Of a stretch of DNA of 64,000 nt, positions 1 to 12,884 are shown piece after piece. The notes under the pieces were generated by a model. That model did not search any database. It worked only from the letters and a program-made list of their open reading frames with translations, and was not told the origin of the DNA. Source of the DNA: Coffea arabica (lineage: Eukaryota; Streptophyta; Magnoliopsida; Gentianales; Rubiaceae). The stretch is from contig NC_092326.1 of assembly GCF_036785885.1 (NCBI RefSeq), positions 42,742,287 to 42,806,286 of the forward strand, read 5' to 3'. Numbering within the stretch: position 1 is the stretch's first letter; every line of letters begins with the position of its first letter. Position numbers and translations under genes: made by a program.

Positions 1-1277
1 CATTTGGGATCAAAGGATTATAGTGATGATATTTGTCTCATAAGAATTATGGTGATAATGATATGTGTCTCATTAATAAGTGCTACTATATAAACTATAT
101 TCCAACAAAAGAGACAAACATAATCAGTGGTGGTGTTTAAGTGATTGAAAATTTCAGAAGAGCCACTACTATATTTCTCCCTGTAGGAGAAAAGTTTATT
201 ATAAATAAAGCACTACTTTTTATCATGTCTCGAAAGAATTATTGAATTTGAATATCCGTTGAAATGGATATCAAATTGAGACACTAAATGAGATAATAAT
301 AGAGATCATGTTTAGAAATCAAATGAGATAAAGGTTAATTATATCATAATAACCATTCGAGAGAGAAATGGTTATCGATATAGTTGTCTTTATTCTCATT
401 TGATTTATAATCATCACCTGCAGTAAATCAGAAGTTTACTGATCCCAACGGATATATGATTTGACAAAAGTGAGAATATTTGAGAGCCGACAAATATTTA
501 TACATACCCCCCTTTATATTATATATGGCTCCAAAAGAAATTTAAAATTTATGGCATGTATGAATCACCTTTTACGATTAAATATTGTAAAATATTGATA
601 GGTGATACATTGAATGATTTATGCTGATGAACCACGATTCTCGACATTAAGGGGAGGAAAAAATCAATCGAAAGAAAATCATCTGAAAAATTGGATTTTC
701 TCGATTCTCATACAAAATAATGTGAATTGGAAGTTCAAAAAATTATTCATTTGCAGAAAATTGCAAACCAGTTGTCAGATATATTATTAACTCCAAAAGA
801 GTTATTAAATCAATTATTCCTGCAGGAAATACCTTGATTAAAATTAATGTCCCTGAAGGACATGCACAAGTGCTACAAATAAATTTAAGGCCGGCCTACC
901 TAAATAAGGTATAAATTGATTTCAAATATCTCCGGAGATTAAATGTCATGACAAAATTCAACTTCTTGAAGAGGTTGCTCCTGAAGAGCCAACTTCTGAA
1001 GAAAATGAAATCATAAAAAAATTTAATTTGAGCCTAATAAAATATAGCATTTGATATTATAGAAATTGATGAAGATCATGAATCTATATCGGTTGATGAA
1101 TGTCGGTATAGAAATGATTGTTCAAAGTGGAAAGATACAATCCAATCTGAATTGGATTTATTGGTTAAAAGAAAAGTTTTTTGACTTGTAGTCCAAACAC
1201 CTAAATGTGTAAAGCTAATAGCTTAAGGATTTTCACAAAGGTCTGAATTTGATTATGATGAAACGTATTCACCTGTA

Positions 1278-1712
1278 GTGGATGCTATCACATTTAGATA
1301 TCTTGTGAGTTTTGCAGTACATGAAAAATTAGATATGCATGAAAATTTTGAAAATGATATTTATATGAGAATCCCCGAAGGATTCAACATGCCTGAAGCA
1401 TGCAAATCAACTTCTAAAAATATTTATTCTATTAAATTACAAAGATCTTTGTATGGGTTTAAACAATCTGGACGTATGTGGTATAACCGCCTTAATGAAT
1501 GTCTAACTAAAGAAGGTTATACCAATGATCCAATATGTCCATGCGTTTTTATCAAGAAAAATGGATCAAATTTTGTGATAATTGTTGTATATGTTAATTT
1601 AATTGGAACTCCTGAAGAGATTCAAAATAATGTTGAATATTTGAGAAAGAATTTGAGATCAAACATTTTGGAAAAACGAAATTTTGTCTTGGTTTACAAA
1701 TTGAGCATTTGA
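1278..1712 (+). pseudogene. copia reverse transcriptase fragment (RVT_2)
   Basis: The longest surviving open stretch of the copia Pol, about 144 codons with no true ATG start. It contains the finger/palm motifs DIYMRIPEGF, LYGFKQSGRMWYNRL and DPICPCVFIKK, followed by a catalytic box in which the double aspartate is lost (VVYVNLIGTPEE). The conserved stretch between KLDMH and NDIYM is shortened, which points to an internal deletion. The protein would be non-functional. The family assignment is secure from motif order. Confidence 0.88.
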
Positions 1713-2077
1713 AAGGTGGAATTTTTATCCACCAAACTGCATATACCCAAAAGGTATTAAAGCAGTTTTATATGGATAAGGCACATATATTAAGTACTCC
1801 AATGGTCGTCAGATCATTAGATCTTAATAAGGATCCTTTTAGACCGCGAGAGGAAAGAAATACTTGGTCCTGAAGTACCATATTTCAGTGCAATTGGCAA
1901 AGAATATTGAAATGCGATGATTAAAAGATCTCAAATAATGTTTGCATCAGGGGGAGAAATTAATACACAAGAATAGTGTACTCTTTTTCCTTCACTAGGG
2001 TTTTTGTCCCGATGGATTTTTCCCTGGTAAGGTTTTAACGAGGCATATTCTTTGTGTAATGGACATCCAAGGGGAAG

Positions 2078-2386
2078 TGTTATGAAACAATTAAAAGTAT
2101 GGATGTCCCTTTGTATTCCCAAGAGAATTAATTCTTGATTTATGGCTACATTATGTATAGAAATTACAATCCATAAATCTATTCATGTAGTAGAGAAACC
2201 GTTTCATAAATTTCTTCATATTATTGTAGTAGTGGGTGTTTAATAGGATTTATGTACCTTTGATCTTGTAGTACCTATATATAGAGGTACATTGACACCC
2301 TTTGTAAGGACTTTTGTATTAGTTGGAATAATAAGATAATCACTCTCTATTTCTCTGCTTCTTTCTCTAATACCTCCAATATTTCA
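2078..2386 (+). repeat. 3' LTR of the copia element
   Basis: It starts TGTTATG immediately after a purine tract (CCAAGGGGAAG, about 2067-2077) that fits the polypurine primer site. It ends near ...AATATTTCA, giving TG...CA borders and about 309 bp. A TATA-like CTATATATAGAGG lies near 2275, and a pyrimidine-rich CTCTCTATTTCTCT stretch lies near the 3' end. The exact 3' edge is inferred, because no second LTR is present for comparison. Confidence 0.7.
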
Positions 2387-3252
2387 CTTGATATTATAGT
2401 AGTTTATTTTATTAGTTTTACAATAGAATAGAATACCAATAATTTGTTTAATGAACTTTAATTGGACCGAGTCTATAGAGGTCCAAATTCGATTCACATT
2501 TTAATTGGATTTTAAATTTAGGTCCCAATTCTGCCTAGCCCAGAATTAAAATAGACTTGCTTTTCTTTTGGGCCCAATGAATTAAGTTCGGCCAGTCTGA
2601 CCCTATTGACAATCCTAATCCTCAACCTCAAAATCCTAATCCTACACCCCAAATTTCATCCATCACAGCAAGCCCCTGCACAACCTCTTCCCCAAATCCG
2701 AATCACTACCCACATCGCTTGAATCTGGTGCCACCCTACTCGAAATTCCCATTGATCTGTTTGCAAGTTATTGACAAGCTCTCAATTTGAATTGTATCAA
2801 TTGACAAGAAAAGGAAAAGGTGAAATTGTTTCATCATCAGATGTGCTGGTTGGTGGGGATGATTGTTGTTAAAAGCTTCGTAAGATTGAACCCAACAAAG
2901 AAAAAGAGAGGGAAAAAATGCAATAATAATTTTGATACCTGTTTCACAAAAAATTGTACCAAGCATTAACGATTTCGATGATACCTCTGATTCTTTATAA
3001 TTCGTTCAGTGTTCAATTCCAATTTCAAAGAACGAACCAAGTGACCCCTTAAATTACATATTTTACAAATGTGTCCTTTAACTTCATTGGCCTCGTGGCT
3101 TCATCGATTTAAAATGACGAGTAAAAAACCAATCAACCTAATAAGGCTAGGTTAAAAATAGTAGAGTACTGCCTAAGATCTTTTCTCAATCTATCCATTT
3201 CTTCCCAATTTTGGGAACAAAACTTTTGTAGGTTTGAAGGGATCCTATTTAG
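2387..3252. other. Intergenic, no gene seen
   Basis: AT-rich single-copy-looking sequence. Short open frames lack recognisable domains. No RNA gene or complete mobile element was recognised. Confidence 0.5.
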
Positions 3253-3600
3253 AGTTGTAAACGAGTCGAGTATCTCATGTTTGAACTATATTTATTAAGT
3301 TACTCGAATAAGATTCATGTTTGTTCGATAATATTTGAGCTCTAAATATGTGTTTATATATGCAAAATCTTAGTTTGAATTTGAATACAATACTAACCCT
3401 ATATTTTGTGAAATGACAATTAGGTCCATCTTTACGATCGATCGATTGTTTAAATTCGCGAACGAGTTCGTATTCGTTCGATTATTTATCATTAGCCAAA
3501 ATGTTTGTTCAAATTCAGTTCATATAAAATTTCGAACGAGCCGTTATCGAACACAAACGAACATAAACGAGCTAAACTAACCAACAATTTGGTTCATTTA
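3253..3600. repeat. Diverged hAT-like MITE fragment
   Basis: It begins GAGTTGTAAACGAGTCGAG, resembling the terminal GGGTTGCAAACGAATCGAG of the better copy at 26052-26489. It carries the same family style of repeated CGAACGAG/ACGAGCT words (for example around 3530-3575). No matching right terminal repeat or target duplication was found, so it looks truncated or old. Confidence 0.5.
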
Positions 3601-6360
3601 ACAACACCGATCCTATCCTTAATCCCATCTCATTACTTCTTTTCTTTCTTGCATCAACGCCTAAAAGAGAGATGCTTTGACTTTCTTCCCAAATCCCTTC
3701 TTCTCTTTCTATTTGTGTGAATCCAAACGGCACCAATTCTGATGGAACTACTTTCCTTTACTTCGTTGGTGGTTTCTTAGAACCAAACAAGGTCTGACTA
3801 TCAACGCACCCACTGCTAAGGCCATCTTGAAATTAAAATAGTTGACTTGTTGGCGGAGAATGGTTCTACGCCAAGCCAAAGGACGGTTGGAAAATGTCTA
3901 ATTTCGGTTGGCATTTTAATACACTCTAAATGACCACAAATTAGGTGTGGTCATCAACCTTCGCATCTGGTGCGTCATTCATGTGCTTTTCTTTGTATTG
4001 TATACACATATAATTGTGATTGATGAGTCGTACCTGTTCTATTCTATTCTTTAGATGAGTAGGCAAACAAGCAATCCCCTCTGTCCTTCATGCATATCCC
4101 ACCACCTTTACTTCAATTTTATATACTGATCAAAAGTTGGATCAAGGAACTAACTATGTCCGTATTTCAGTTTTTCCCCTCTGGACTTGATTCTAGGTTA
4201 AAAAATTAATCTTTTTCAAAAGCAAAATGTAAGGCACATATGTGGAAAAAACTGCACATGTAGTTCTGTGTGTGCGCGAGATGAGAACATTTCATCTTTA
4301 AGAGGTCATCATGTGATGACAGAGTGCCACGCCGTCCGTTAAATCTTACGGTTCATCCCTTGCCTGTACATGAAGCAAGCATAGATGGCTAACTTCTTGT
4401 AGACCTACGAAGACGAAAACATTTTATTATCATTCTCATTAGTTGAGGTTCATCATACTCACTCCATCCTACCTTTTCTAGATCAACTCCATCAATCTTG
4501 ATTAAAAATGGGGCCATTAATTACATTCTTATGGATTGAAATACTCCTCATTAATTACAAAATACATGTCGTCGTCATCGACTCTCATTAGCGTTCATAT
4601 GTCTTAACCCGTTTGGGTTGCAAGTTTTTTGGAATTTCTGGAAAAAAAAAAGGGTATATATAGTAACGATGTAATAATAATAATGACTCTTGCTTGAGGT
4701 AGCAAAAAAGGTAATTGAAAAAAATGACTCTTGCTTGACTTTCACAAAACTGGGCGCCGCTCGTGTTAGAGAATTGAAGGTGACTGAGCCTCGGTTATCA
4801 TTCAGGCAATGGCAGATGAAGAAGAAGAAGAAGAAGATTTGTCCACTGCCGCTGGACAATAATAATGATGTTAGTTAAGACTCATATGGGCTGTTGGATG
4901 CGACGACTAATGTAATGTGGATGGACCCGTACAACTTCTTGTAACCAGGTCGCAGAGAGATTAGAGATCTGGCAGGCATTTGCTAGCAAGGCAGGCTAAA
5001 GTGAACAGGGAATTCTCGATGGAAGAAGTGGAATTTCGGTGTAGTTGTTGGTAAATGATTATATATTTCTTGCTCATTTTAACAGTAAACTCCTCCTACA
5101 AAAGGGGAAAAAAAATATGCTGTGACAAAATTGTTGTGATGATTTGAAATCAAGAAAATGAGTATTTATTTGTTTTGGTGAGAAGATGTATTTATTTTGT
5201 TGGAAGTGATTTCTCGTTCAAAATTAAAATTAACAAGGCTGGGCCTTATTTGGATTGCTTGTTTCTGTCGAAGAATATTATCGTTTTCCGTGATCACATT
5301 TCCCTATCACCTTTTTTCATCACATATATCAAATCGCTACAATAATTTTTTCATGAAAAATGAATTCAAACACGTTCTAAAGTTTCTATACAATACCAAA
5401 AAATTAACAAGGAAGCGAAGGTGTCTGTTTACTTCCAAGATGGCCTTCGTTTTTAGTAGTAATTTTTTTAAAATTTTTACGTTTTTATTTGTCGACGGGG
5501 CTTGGCAGCAGTCAGATGCGGTGGAAAACAAATGACGAAACCTTGAGGGGGTGGCTAGCTAGTTGCTAGTCAATAGGCATCCTACGCTACGACCGAAAGG
5601 GCAGGTTTTAGTGATTATATTACTATATAGTATATATATATATATATATATGAGAGTTACAAGTAAGCAAAAGCATTTTTCTCGAAATCGGCACAGATGA
5701 ACTTAGCAGAATTGTGCCTTCTTTTTCCTACCCTCCAATCCATTTGTTAATTTAATAAAAGAAACTACTCTTGTGTTGTGTCATGTGTGTGCTTCAAGAA
5801 GGCCATGAGAGGCTGCTGCTACCATTCACCTAATTTTGCCACAACAATTTTAATCTCTCTCGGCCTGTTTTATCTTTGTACCATTTTTACTCCTTTGATG
5901 CTATACTTCTTTTCCAGATTATGGACTTAAACACAACACACAAAAGTTGTGTGTATTTTGACAATTGAAAAACTTAAAAAATATTTTCATTGTCACTGCT
6001 GTCTTTTTAATAATTAGAATTAAAGGGATAACAGCAGCAGTTCTAATTGAAATTTTTACAAGAATATATATCAAAAGTAGTTATTGACAAATTCACAAAA
6101 TAACTTTGAGTACAAGTAAGTAACTGTGCGGGTGATCATATTAGCTGCTTATTTTGTTATTCATCTTTTACAAATAGGTTGAATTTGATTTTTTCTTTTG
6201 TTTTTGGAAAATAATATTCATCATTTTGCTTTTTTATTTTTATATATTATCAATTTTTTTTTTGTTTTTGTGTTTGAAAATAGAAAAGGTAGCAAGATTA
6301 TTGGTTGGTGCAATTGTACCAGTTGTATTTCCAATTTCGTGAAATAAATTTTCTCTCAGT
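3601..6360. other. Intergenic region upstream of the RNP1-like gene
   Basis: No convincing gene. A short protein-like stretch near 3735-3835 (DGTTFLYFVGGFLEPNK) is broken and unassigned. A TA microsatellite lies at about 5630-5652. The last few hundred bases probably hold the promoter of the gene at 7163. No diagnostic element was resolved there. Confidence 0.45.
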
Positions 6361-7162
6361 CTCAGACCACGCTCTCTTTCTCTCCTCCCTCCCGTCTCCA
6401 TAGATATCTAAATACTAGTATTATATATAAATCGTCTCCCCACAAACGTATCTTCTGTCTAAAGAACTGAAATTGTGAAAAAAAAAAAAAAATTAAACAA
6501 AACACACAAACAAAAGGGGAGAGCAAAAGAGGAACAGAGGCCTTTACTTCCTTAACTTTTCTATCTATATGCTTCCTCTCGGATCTTGATTTTTATTCAA
6601 ATATCATCTGGGTCTTTCTCATTTGGTAAATTTAAGCTCATGATTTTTCATCGACTGTTAGTATGGTCCCTTTTTTAATTTCTTTTTTCATATGTATCTT
6701 TTCGGATAAAGTTTGAATCTTTATTGGTTTTAAGGAAATTTTTGATTGTGGGTCAATCTGTTTTTGATCTGTTTATTATCACATGATCTGCTGTTTACCA
6801 TCATATTATTGATTTTTTTTAGTTGACTGATACAATCTTCACGTTTCTAGTAATTTCCTAGATAAACAGAAGTTTCTTTTTAACTCAATCTGCATTCTGA
6901 TGCTTTGTACTGGATGCTTTTTTTTTTTATTAAGCATTGGATAGTATCTTGGAGACTACTCCGAAAAATGGAAACTCAACTATCTATCTGCTAATGTATT
7001 TGGACAAATTTTGTATCACTTTGTAGATCTGTGTAAAGTCTAGATTTTTATCTAATTGATTGGATTTTAAGCAGATGATGTACCCTTATTCTGTCTTAGT
7101 GGGTAAAAATTTAGAATCTGTGGAAATTGAGTAATCAGATGGTTTCTATTGGGATGTGCAGA
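6361..7162 (+). other. 5' leader and probable 5'UTR intron of the RNP1-like gene
   Basis: A CT-rich leader (CTCTCTTTCTCTCCTCCCTCCC near 6370-6395) and an A-run near 6478-6492 precede a likely donor TTG|GTAAAT at about 6625. A T-rich stretch then leads to the acceptor TGTGCAG at 7161. The leader limits are inferred from splice signals, without transcript evidence. Confidence 0.55.
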
Positions 7163-10100
7163 ATGGAAATGGAGTCTGGCAAGTTGTTCATTGGTGGGAT
7201 TTCTTGGGACACCGATGAAAAACGCTTGAGAGAGTATTTCGAAGCTTTTGGCGACGTGGTGGAAGCTGTGATCATGAAGGATCGGAACACGGGCCGCGCC
7301 CGTGGTTTCGGTTTTGTTGTTTTTGCCAACGCTTATGTTGCAGAAAGAGTTGTCAAGGAAAAGCACGTTATAGATGGCAGAACTGTAAGTAACTGGTTGC
7401 AGATGATTTTCTAATTGACTTTCTTTTGGTATTTAATGACATTCTGATTGAGGCTCGTTAAATATCTGATTACGTGTACCCTGGCAATAATTTTCAATCC
7501 TACAATGCTCGTCAAAATCTTACTGAACTTTGTGGTTTGAAATTAGTGACGCATTTCTGTGACCCCAGAGTTCTGTCATCTTGTAACAGTGAGCCTGATT
7601 AATTACAGAATTTGGATTTGACGTGTCTTAAAAAGGCTCTTTTGCTTGTTCTGTTTTGGATTGATGCAGCATGTGACTTTTCCTGATTGAACTAAAAGAA
7701 TGTTCAAGGATGATGCGTCTTTAGAAATGCCTCTAATTAAGGAATGATAGCAATTTTGGAGTGTCTTCTGATAGTTCATAGTCTCACCACTGTGAAAGTG
7801 GTAATGGCATATGTTAATTTGAAAGAAGAAATGTCCCTCAGTAACATATGAAGACTTAGTGGAAATGACATATGATGGTGTTATGCTTACATTTGTGCCA
7901 ATCTTCTTAATGCTTTACAAAAAAATAAAATGGCAGGACAATAGGAAAGGATTGCCATATAATGGTCATTTTGCATCTCTTCTTTATGTTCTCTCGTTCA
8001 ATACCTTGTATAGCAAAAAGCGAAAATGTTTCTCTCTTTCATATCTTTTTAAGTTAAGAATTCTGAAACCAGAGCAGAATGGGAAAAGGAGCAAGTCAGG
8101 ACATTTTGGACTTTATCTCAAACTTCTTGTCAGCAGTTCCCCTCCGCACCCAAAAAGGAAAAAAAATGAGGGCCTGGGTATACCTTTTTGGAAGTCCTCG
8201 TGTTTCTACATCTTCTACCGGTTTCGCGCATCATTTTGAATTTATATTTAACAGTGTGTTAAATAACAAAGTGCACTGTTCATGATTTTGATTAGAGACT
8301 GGGTGATGTCCTTTCAAAATTTATTTTTAATTATTCAGGTGGAGGCAAAGAAAGCTGTTCCCAGAGATGATCAACAGAATCTAAGCAGGAGCAATGGCAG
8401 TATTCAGGGATCACCCAGTCCTGCTCGCACAAAGAAGATTTTTGTAGGAGGTTTACCATCCACAGTCAATGAGAGTGACTTCAAGAAGTACTTTGAGCAG
8501 TTTGGTACAATCACGGATGTTGTGGTGATGTATGATCATAACACGAAAAGGCCTAGAGGTTTTGGTTTTATCACTTACAATTCAGAGGAAGCAGTAGATA
8601 GGGTTTTGCACAAAACTTTCCATGAGCTTAATGGCAAAATGGTTGAGGTCAAGCGGGCTGTACCCAAGGAGCTATCTCCAGGGCCAATAAGAAGCAACTT
8701 AAGTGGCTATGGTCATGGTTTGAATAGAGTCAACAACTTTCCTAATGCCTACCCTCAAGGATATAGCCCGAGCTCGATGGCTGGTTTTGGAATGAGAATG
8801 GATGGAAGATTTAGTCCAGTTACTGTTGGTCGGAGTGGATATCTACCCTTTAGTTCCTCTAATTATGCTATGGGACCAAATTTGGATTCAGGCTTGAGTT
8901 CTGATTTTGGGGGAAGTGGGAGTTATAGTCCTAACATAGGTTATGGACGTGGTTTGAACCCTATTCAGAGTGTGTATTCAAACAGGTTTAGTGGTCCAGT
9001 TGGGTATGGTGTAGGCATTGGTGGAAGTGGTTCTCTGGTGAACTCAGCCAGTCGAAACATGTGGGCTAACGGGGGTATAAATTATGATAGCAAGACTGTA
9101 AATTCAAATGATTTCGTTGGATCTGGAAGTGGGAATACCGAATTGCTTGGTGCTTTTGGAACTATTGGAGCAATTTGGGGTTCCTCTCCTGGCTCAGGTC
9201 AAGGTGGAGGAAATGGTTCTTTTAGCAGCAGTAGCATTAATTATGGCAATGGAGAAGACAGCTTTATGGCTGGGGCAGGGTATGGAAAAGTCAGTGGAAG
9301 CAATGTTGACACGAATGCATCATATGCTGCAAGAAGTGATACACATGATATGGCTTTTGGAAACTTGTATGGTAGTGGTTCAATATATGATGAGCCCGCA
9401 TGGCCATCATCATCGCCAGAGTTGGCAAGCTCTGGAACCTTTAGTTATAGGCTTGGGGATACCACTTCAAATGTTACACCCAGCAACTCTGTTGGTTATG
9501 TTGGTGGTTATAGTGTTGCAAGTAGATCTAATAGAGGTAAATATTACTTTTTCCCCCCTATTCCTTTTTCCTTCAAGCTTTTGCTGTGGTAAGTGGTGAA
9601 GTTTTGATATTCAACTTTCTCAATATGTGCTATAGTCAAGCTGGATAACTTGTGGAGACATGTTAGGTACATTGTCTCCACAAAAATTGTAGTAGCTTTG
9701 CTTGAGATGCATTTCCTTGCAAGTTCTTAGTAAATCTTCACCGGACATTTATCTCAGGGGAAATACTATGCAATTTATATAATGGTTCTACTTTGTGCCT
9801 TGTAAAATAAGTACAACATGGAATTGGTGAAAATCATTGGCATGAAGACAGCCTAGTTGACAGACATGAAATTGGTGTAAGTCTGGTCTGAAGTTTTTTC
9901 GTGCATTCAAGGAGAGCATGCATGTCATAGGTTCATTTGGTTCATGTGGTTTTCTTGGGTTTGCAATGCATCACTTGCATGATGTTAGTTTGATGCTTGT
10001 ATTTAGCAAAATATTGCTATGATGACACTGATTTCGCAAAGATAGGCTTTGTTTCCTTTGTAGGGTCAATTTCTGCTTTATAATACATTAAAAAGCCCAG

Positions 10101-11830
10101 AAAAATTGGGAGATAGTTTCTTCTCAAGTACCATAAACCAATGCTTTCATTGCGTTTTCCATGGGGTTTGAGAACGACATCAAAAGATTGAAAATAATTT
10201 GGGCTTGAAAAGGGGCAGGTACCTAACTTTGTTTAGTGGGGGGCAAAACTTGTAAAGGGAAAATGTGGTAAACTTCCTTTGACATATGACATCATGGTGT
10301 TTTCTTTATAAATGAAACATAAAAAATCACATCTATATTGTGGATATATTAAACTTCAACATGGTTTTTCTATCTTCATAGTCATAACAAAATTTAAAAA
10401 CTGTCTTAACATATGGTTATTAATTAATACTATGGAAATGGACAATAAAAATAGAATAATTAATAAAATTCTTAATGAACCAAACATGGATTATGAGTCA
10501 AATAAACTCTTCAATGGCATAAAAAAGGGTAAACAAAATCTGTCCAGCAAGTTAAATTGGTGTACGAAAACAAACATGTGAGCAAAAGAGTAAGTAGCCG
10601 AGGAGGCCTAGGTCCAGTGGCCGAGGTTGAGGCTCCAAGACTTAGAGCTCCTGGGTTCTAGTTCCCCTTTCCCCTTCCCGCTTCTTAAATCTCACACCTC
10701 TCTTGCTGGAAAAAATAAAAAATAAAAAAAGCAAAAGAGTAATCAGGATAAGCAAAATAGGAACCAAGTACCTACTAATGTGCTTACGAGTCTGTCTATA
10801 GAATTTAGTTGAATAAATGGGCAGCGGGGGCTAATTACACTCTTGAGGTTTGAGCATCTTGTCAGTCCTAGGAGATTTAAAGGCTGCATTGGGGTCAATT
10901 CCTCTTGTTTGAGTGTTGTGGATGGAGAAGATTTTTAGAGCTATTTATTTTGTATTATCCAATGCTCTAAATATTAAAGCATGTTCTTCATTTGGATATT
11001 AGTTCTTTTTAGCCACGCAGGTTATATTACTGCCCAACTATTGTTGCCTGAGAGTCCATCGGAAGTAGTTATTTTGTTTATTTAGAATGCATTTGATGCG
11101 AGTGACAGAATTTTGTTTACTGCCAACCTACCCATTGAAGACCTACGATCATTCTTGTTCATACAGAAGAATAATCATTTAAAGCTTAGACAAGAGACAA
11201 GGCAACCCTCTCTTAGAGGCCTTTTACAAATGAATGGCGTAGTAGATAAGATGCAATACAGCTAATTACGTCTCCCAATTTTATGTTCCAAGTCCCAGGG
11301 TTAATACTTATACTGTTCACAAGTTAAAGGTTTTGTGCACTTCATTATATTGCATATATTGTACTTCATGTGATGGTAATGAACCATGTATAGATTCAAA
11401 TTAGAGACTCCTTTTATGAGAGAAATGATGTGCTAGTTATACGGCGTCGTTGATACTTTTTTCTCTTCTATTGAGCACTGGAGTATTTGCAATTAGTGTC
11501 TCAAGATTTTCAATGCATTTTTAACACATGCTTAATGAGTTAATATTGGTTTTATCTTTGACAAGTGGAGTAGATTTTCTATCTTCTTGATGTTGGTTTA
11601 TTCTATGTTCTGTTGTTTTAATGGTGAAAGCTGTTTTTAATAGTTCTCTTGCAGTATGAAAATATTAGGTTGGCTCTGTATGATGACTGGTTATTCAAAT
11701 AGGTTGTATTAGACCATGCATCATTCATTATTTTTGTTCATTTGCTGTTTACATTTTGACTGTCATCGTTTGTTTGTTTTTTTGGCTTAATTACATGCTT
11801 TATTAATTTGCTGCAGGAATTGCTGCCTAG
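7163..11830 (+). CDS. RNP1: hnRNP-type RNA-binding protein with two RRMs (RNP1-like)
   Basis: Three coding exons: 7163-7384, 8339-9536 and 11817-11830, giving 477 residues. RRM1 (about residues 6-82) has RNP2 LFIGGI and RNP1 RGFGFVVF. RRM2 (about 106-182) has IFVGGL and RGFGFITY. The remaining ~290 residues are a Gly/Ser/Asn/Tyr-rich low-complexity tail, typical of plant hnRNP A/B-like proteins that bind mRNA in the nucleus. All junctions are GT-AG: ACT|GTAAGT, TTCAG|GTGG, AGAG|GTAAAT, CTGCAG|GAAT. The last exon adds only GIAA and a stop, closing the frame as expected for this family. The start follows a 5'UTR intron whose acceptor (TGTGCAG) ends one base before the ATG; its donor is probably TTG|GTAAAT near 6625. 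Read-through at 9537 would give a different short C-terminus. Family assignment is firm; which paralogue it is remains uncertain. Confidence 0.95.
10594..10729 (+). mobile_element. SINE retroposon in intron 2 of the RNP1-like gene
   Basis: A 136-bp unit with tRNA-like polymerase III promoter boxes: box A-like GTCCAGTGGCCGAGG (about 10612-10626) and box B-like GGTTCTAGTTCCC (about 10655-10667). It ends in an A-rich tail (AAAAAATAAAAAATAAAAAAA). Perfect 13-bp target duplications, AGCAAAAGAGTAA, flank it at 10581-10593 and 10730-10742. It is in the same orientation as the host gene. The intact duplication suggests fairly recent insertion. Confidence 0.88.
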
Positions 11831-12836
11831 GAGTCTGCCATGTGGATTTCGTAAAGTTGTAGGTGAAAGTACAAGCTGAACTACAATGACAGATGGTGAA
11901 TTACTTGTTTATGTGGAAGGAAGATATCTGGCTAGCAATGCATTTAGTTAGGTTCAATTGAAGTATGACTATACGGGTTCTATAGGACGCGCCAAGATGA
12001 GCATCTGCAAGGGATTTCGTGTAAGATTTGAACTTTGAGTTTCTCAATATAGGTTTTGGTTCTAGGCATTTTGGTTGAGTTGTAAAATTGGATTGCGGGA
12101 TATACAGTGAAATGTTGTGTCATGCATGTGTAGTGACATGGTGAGAGATAAAAAGAAAAGAACAAAAAAGGCAGATTTTTCGTTTCCCTCAGATTCTTTT
12201 TCCCTTTTCTGCTGTAATATTCGAACTAAATCTCTGGTTTTTGTCAAAGTTCTTATTTGTTATAGCCGGCTTCCCTTCATGGGTTTTGCTATACGCAGAC
12301 TGTAAGAAACGTTTCGTTCATTATTAGTGGAGTATCTGGAGAGGAAGATTGGCTATTCCATTCCTGGGGACAGGAATTACTAAATGCTGATTCAGTTTCT
12401 GTGAACTTGCCAGTTTAAGCTTTATTTCAGTATTGTTGGGAGTTCTTTCTTCATTTGAAATTCGTTTGTGTTTTGTTTACTTGCAGTGTTAGGTACTCAT
12501 CCTCGTGGTGAATCCGAATATTGGGACGGTAAACGGTAAAACTCGAAAAAATATAGATATAGTAAACTACTATTCTAAATATGCTGGGAAAGCCCAATCA
12601 TTAACCATCAGATCAATAGCAATTTAAGCTGTCCTCCAGCTGCCCTATTTGCTTGATGCTCAAATATGTTCCAAGTTTGGACCAGGGAATCCTGGGTACA
12701 CGCTATAGCCTTTTATCTGTGCATTCGCCTTCGATCAGAATCGTGTAATATGCATACACGGATCACAAATATTGCACGAGACATGATGGTTTTTTCACTC
12801 ATGGTGGCAAGCTAGTGAAATTCTGCATTATCAACC

Positions 12837-12840
<4 letters not shown>
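11831..12840. other. 3'UTR of the RNP1-like gene, then intergenic
   Basis: The first few hundred bases after the stop at 11828-11830 are the likely 3'UTR. No clear poly(A) signal could be fixed. No other gene was recognised; short open frames here have no domain. Confidence 0.45.

Positions 12841-12880
<40 letters not shown>
12841..12880. repeat. (TA)n microsatellite
   Basis: About 38 bp of uninterrupted AT dinucleotide repeat. Likely length-polymorphic. Confidence 0.95.

Positions 12881-12884
<4 letters not shown>

Larger units (their letters stand above)
1..2386 (+). mobile_element. Degenerate Ty1/copia LTR retrotransposon, 3' part
   Basis: The window opens inside the element. Broken reading frames run in copia Pol order. 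Around 140-480 there are protease/integrase-linker-like fragments (an ATTIFLPVGEKF stretch near 160). Around 850-900 there is a linker-like piece with PEGHAQ and RPAYLNK. From about 1090 comes reverse transcriptase (FSQRSEFDYDETYSPVVDAI, then SIKLQRSLYGFKQSGRMWYN). The YVDD catalytic box is degenerate (YVNLIGTP near 1590). The RNase H domain is missing: RT-connection sequence (HLKGG, YMDKAH, STPMVVRS) leads almost directly to the purine-rich tract before the LTR. Many stops and frame changes, including a gap between QTPKC and the FSQRS motif, show that it is inactive. The 5' LTR lies outside the window or is lost. Confidence 0.9.

Noticed and set aside
4575-4878. Overlapping frames with Lys-rich or Phe-rich runs
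   Set aside because: Produced by a GAAGAAGAA repeat read on both strands; no homology recognised.
7859-8285. Open frames inside the first coding intron of the RNP1-like gene
   Set aside because: Intronic, flanked by well-supported GT-AG borders, with no recognisable domain.
9108-9599. 163-residue plus-strand frame overlapping the RNP1-like tail
   Set aside because: Shadow of the Gly/Ser-rich exon in another frame; no domain and no splice support.
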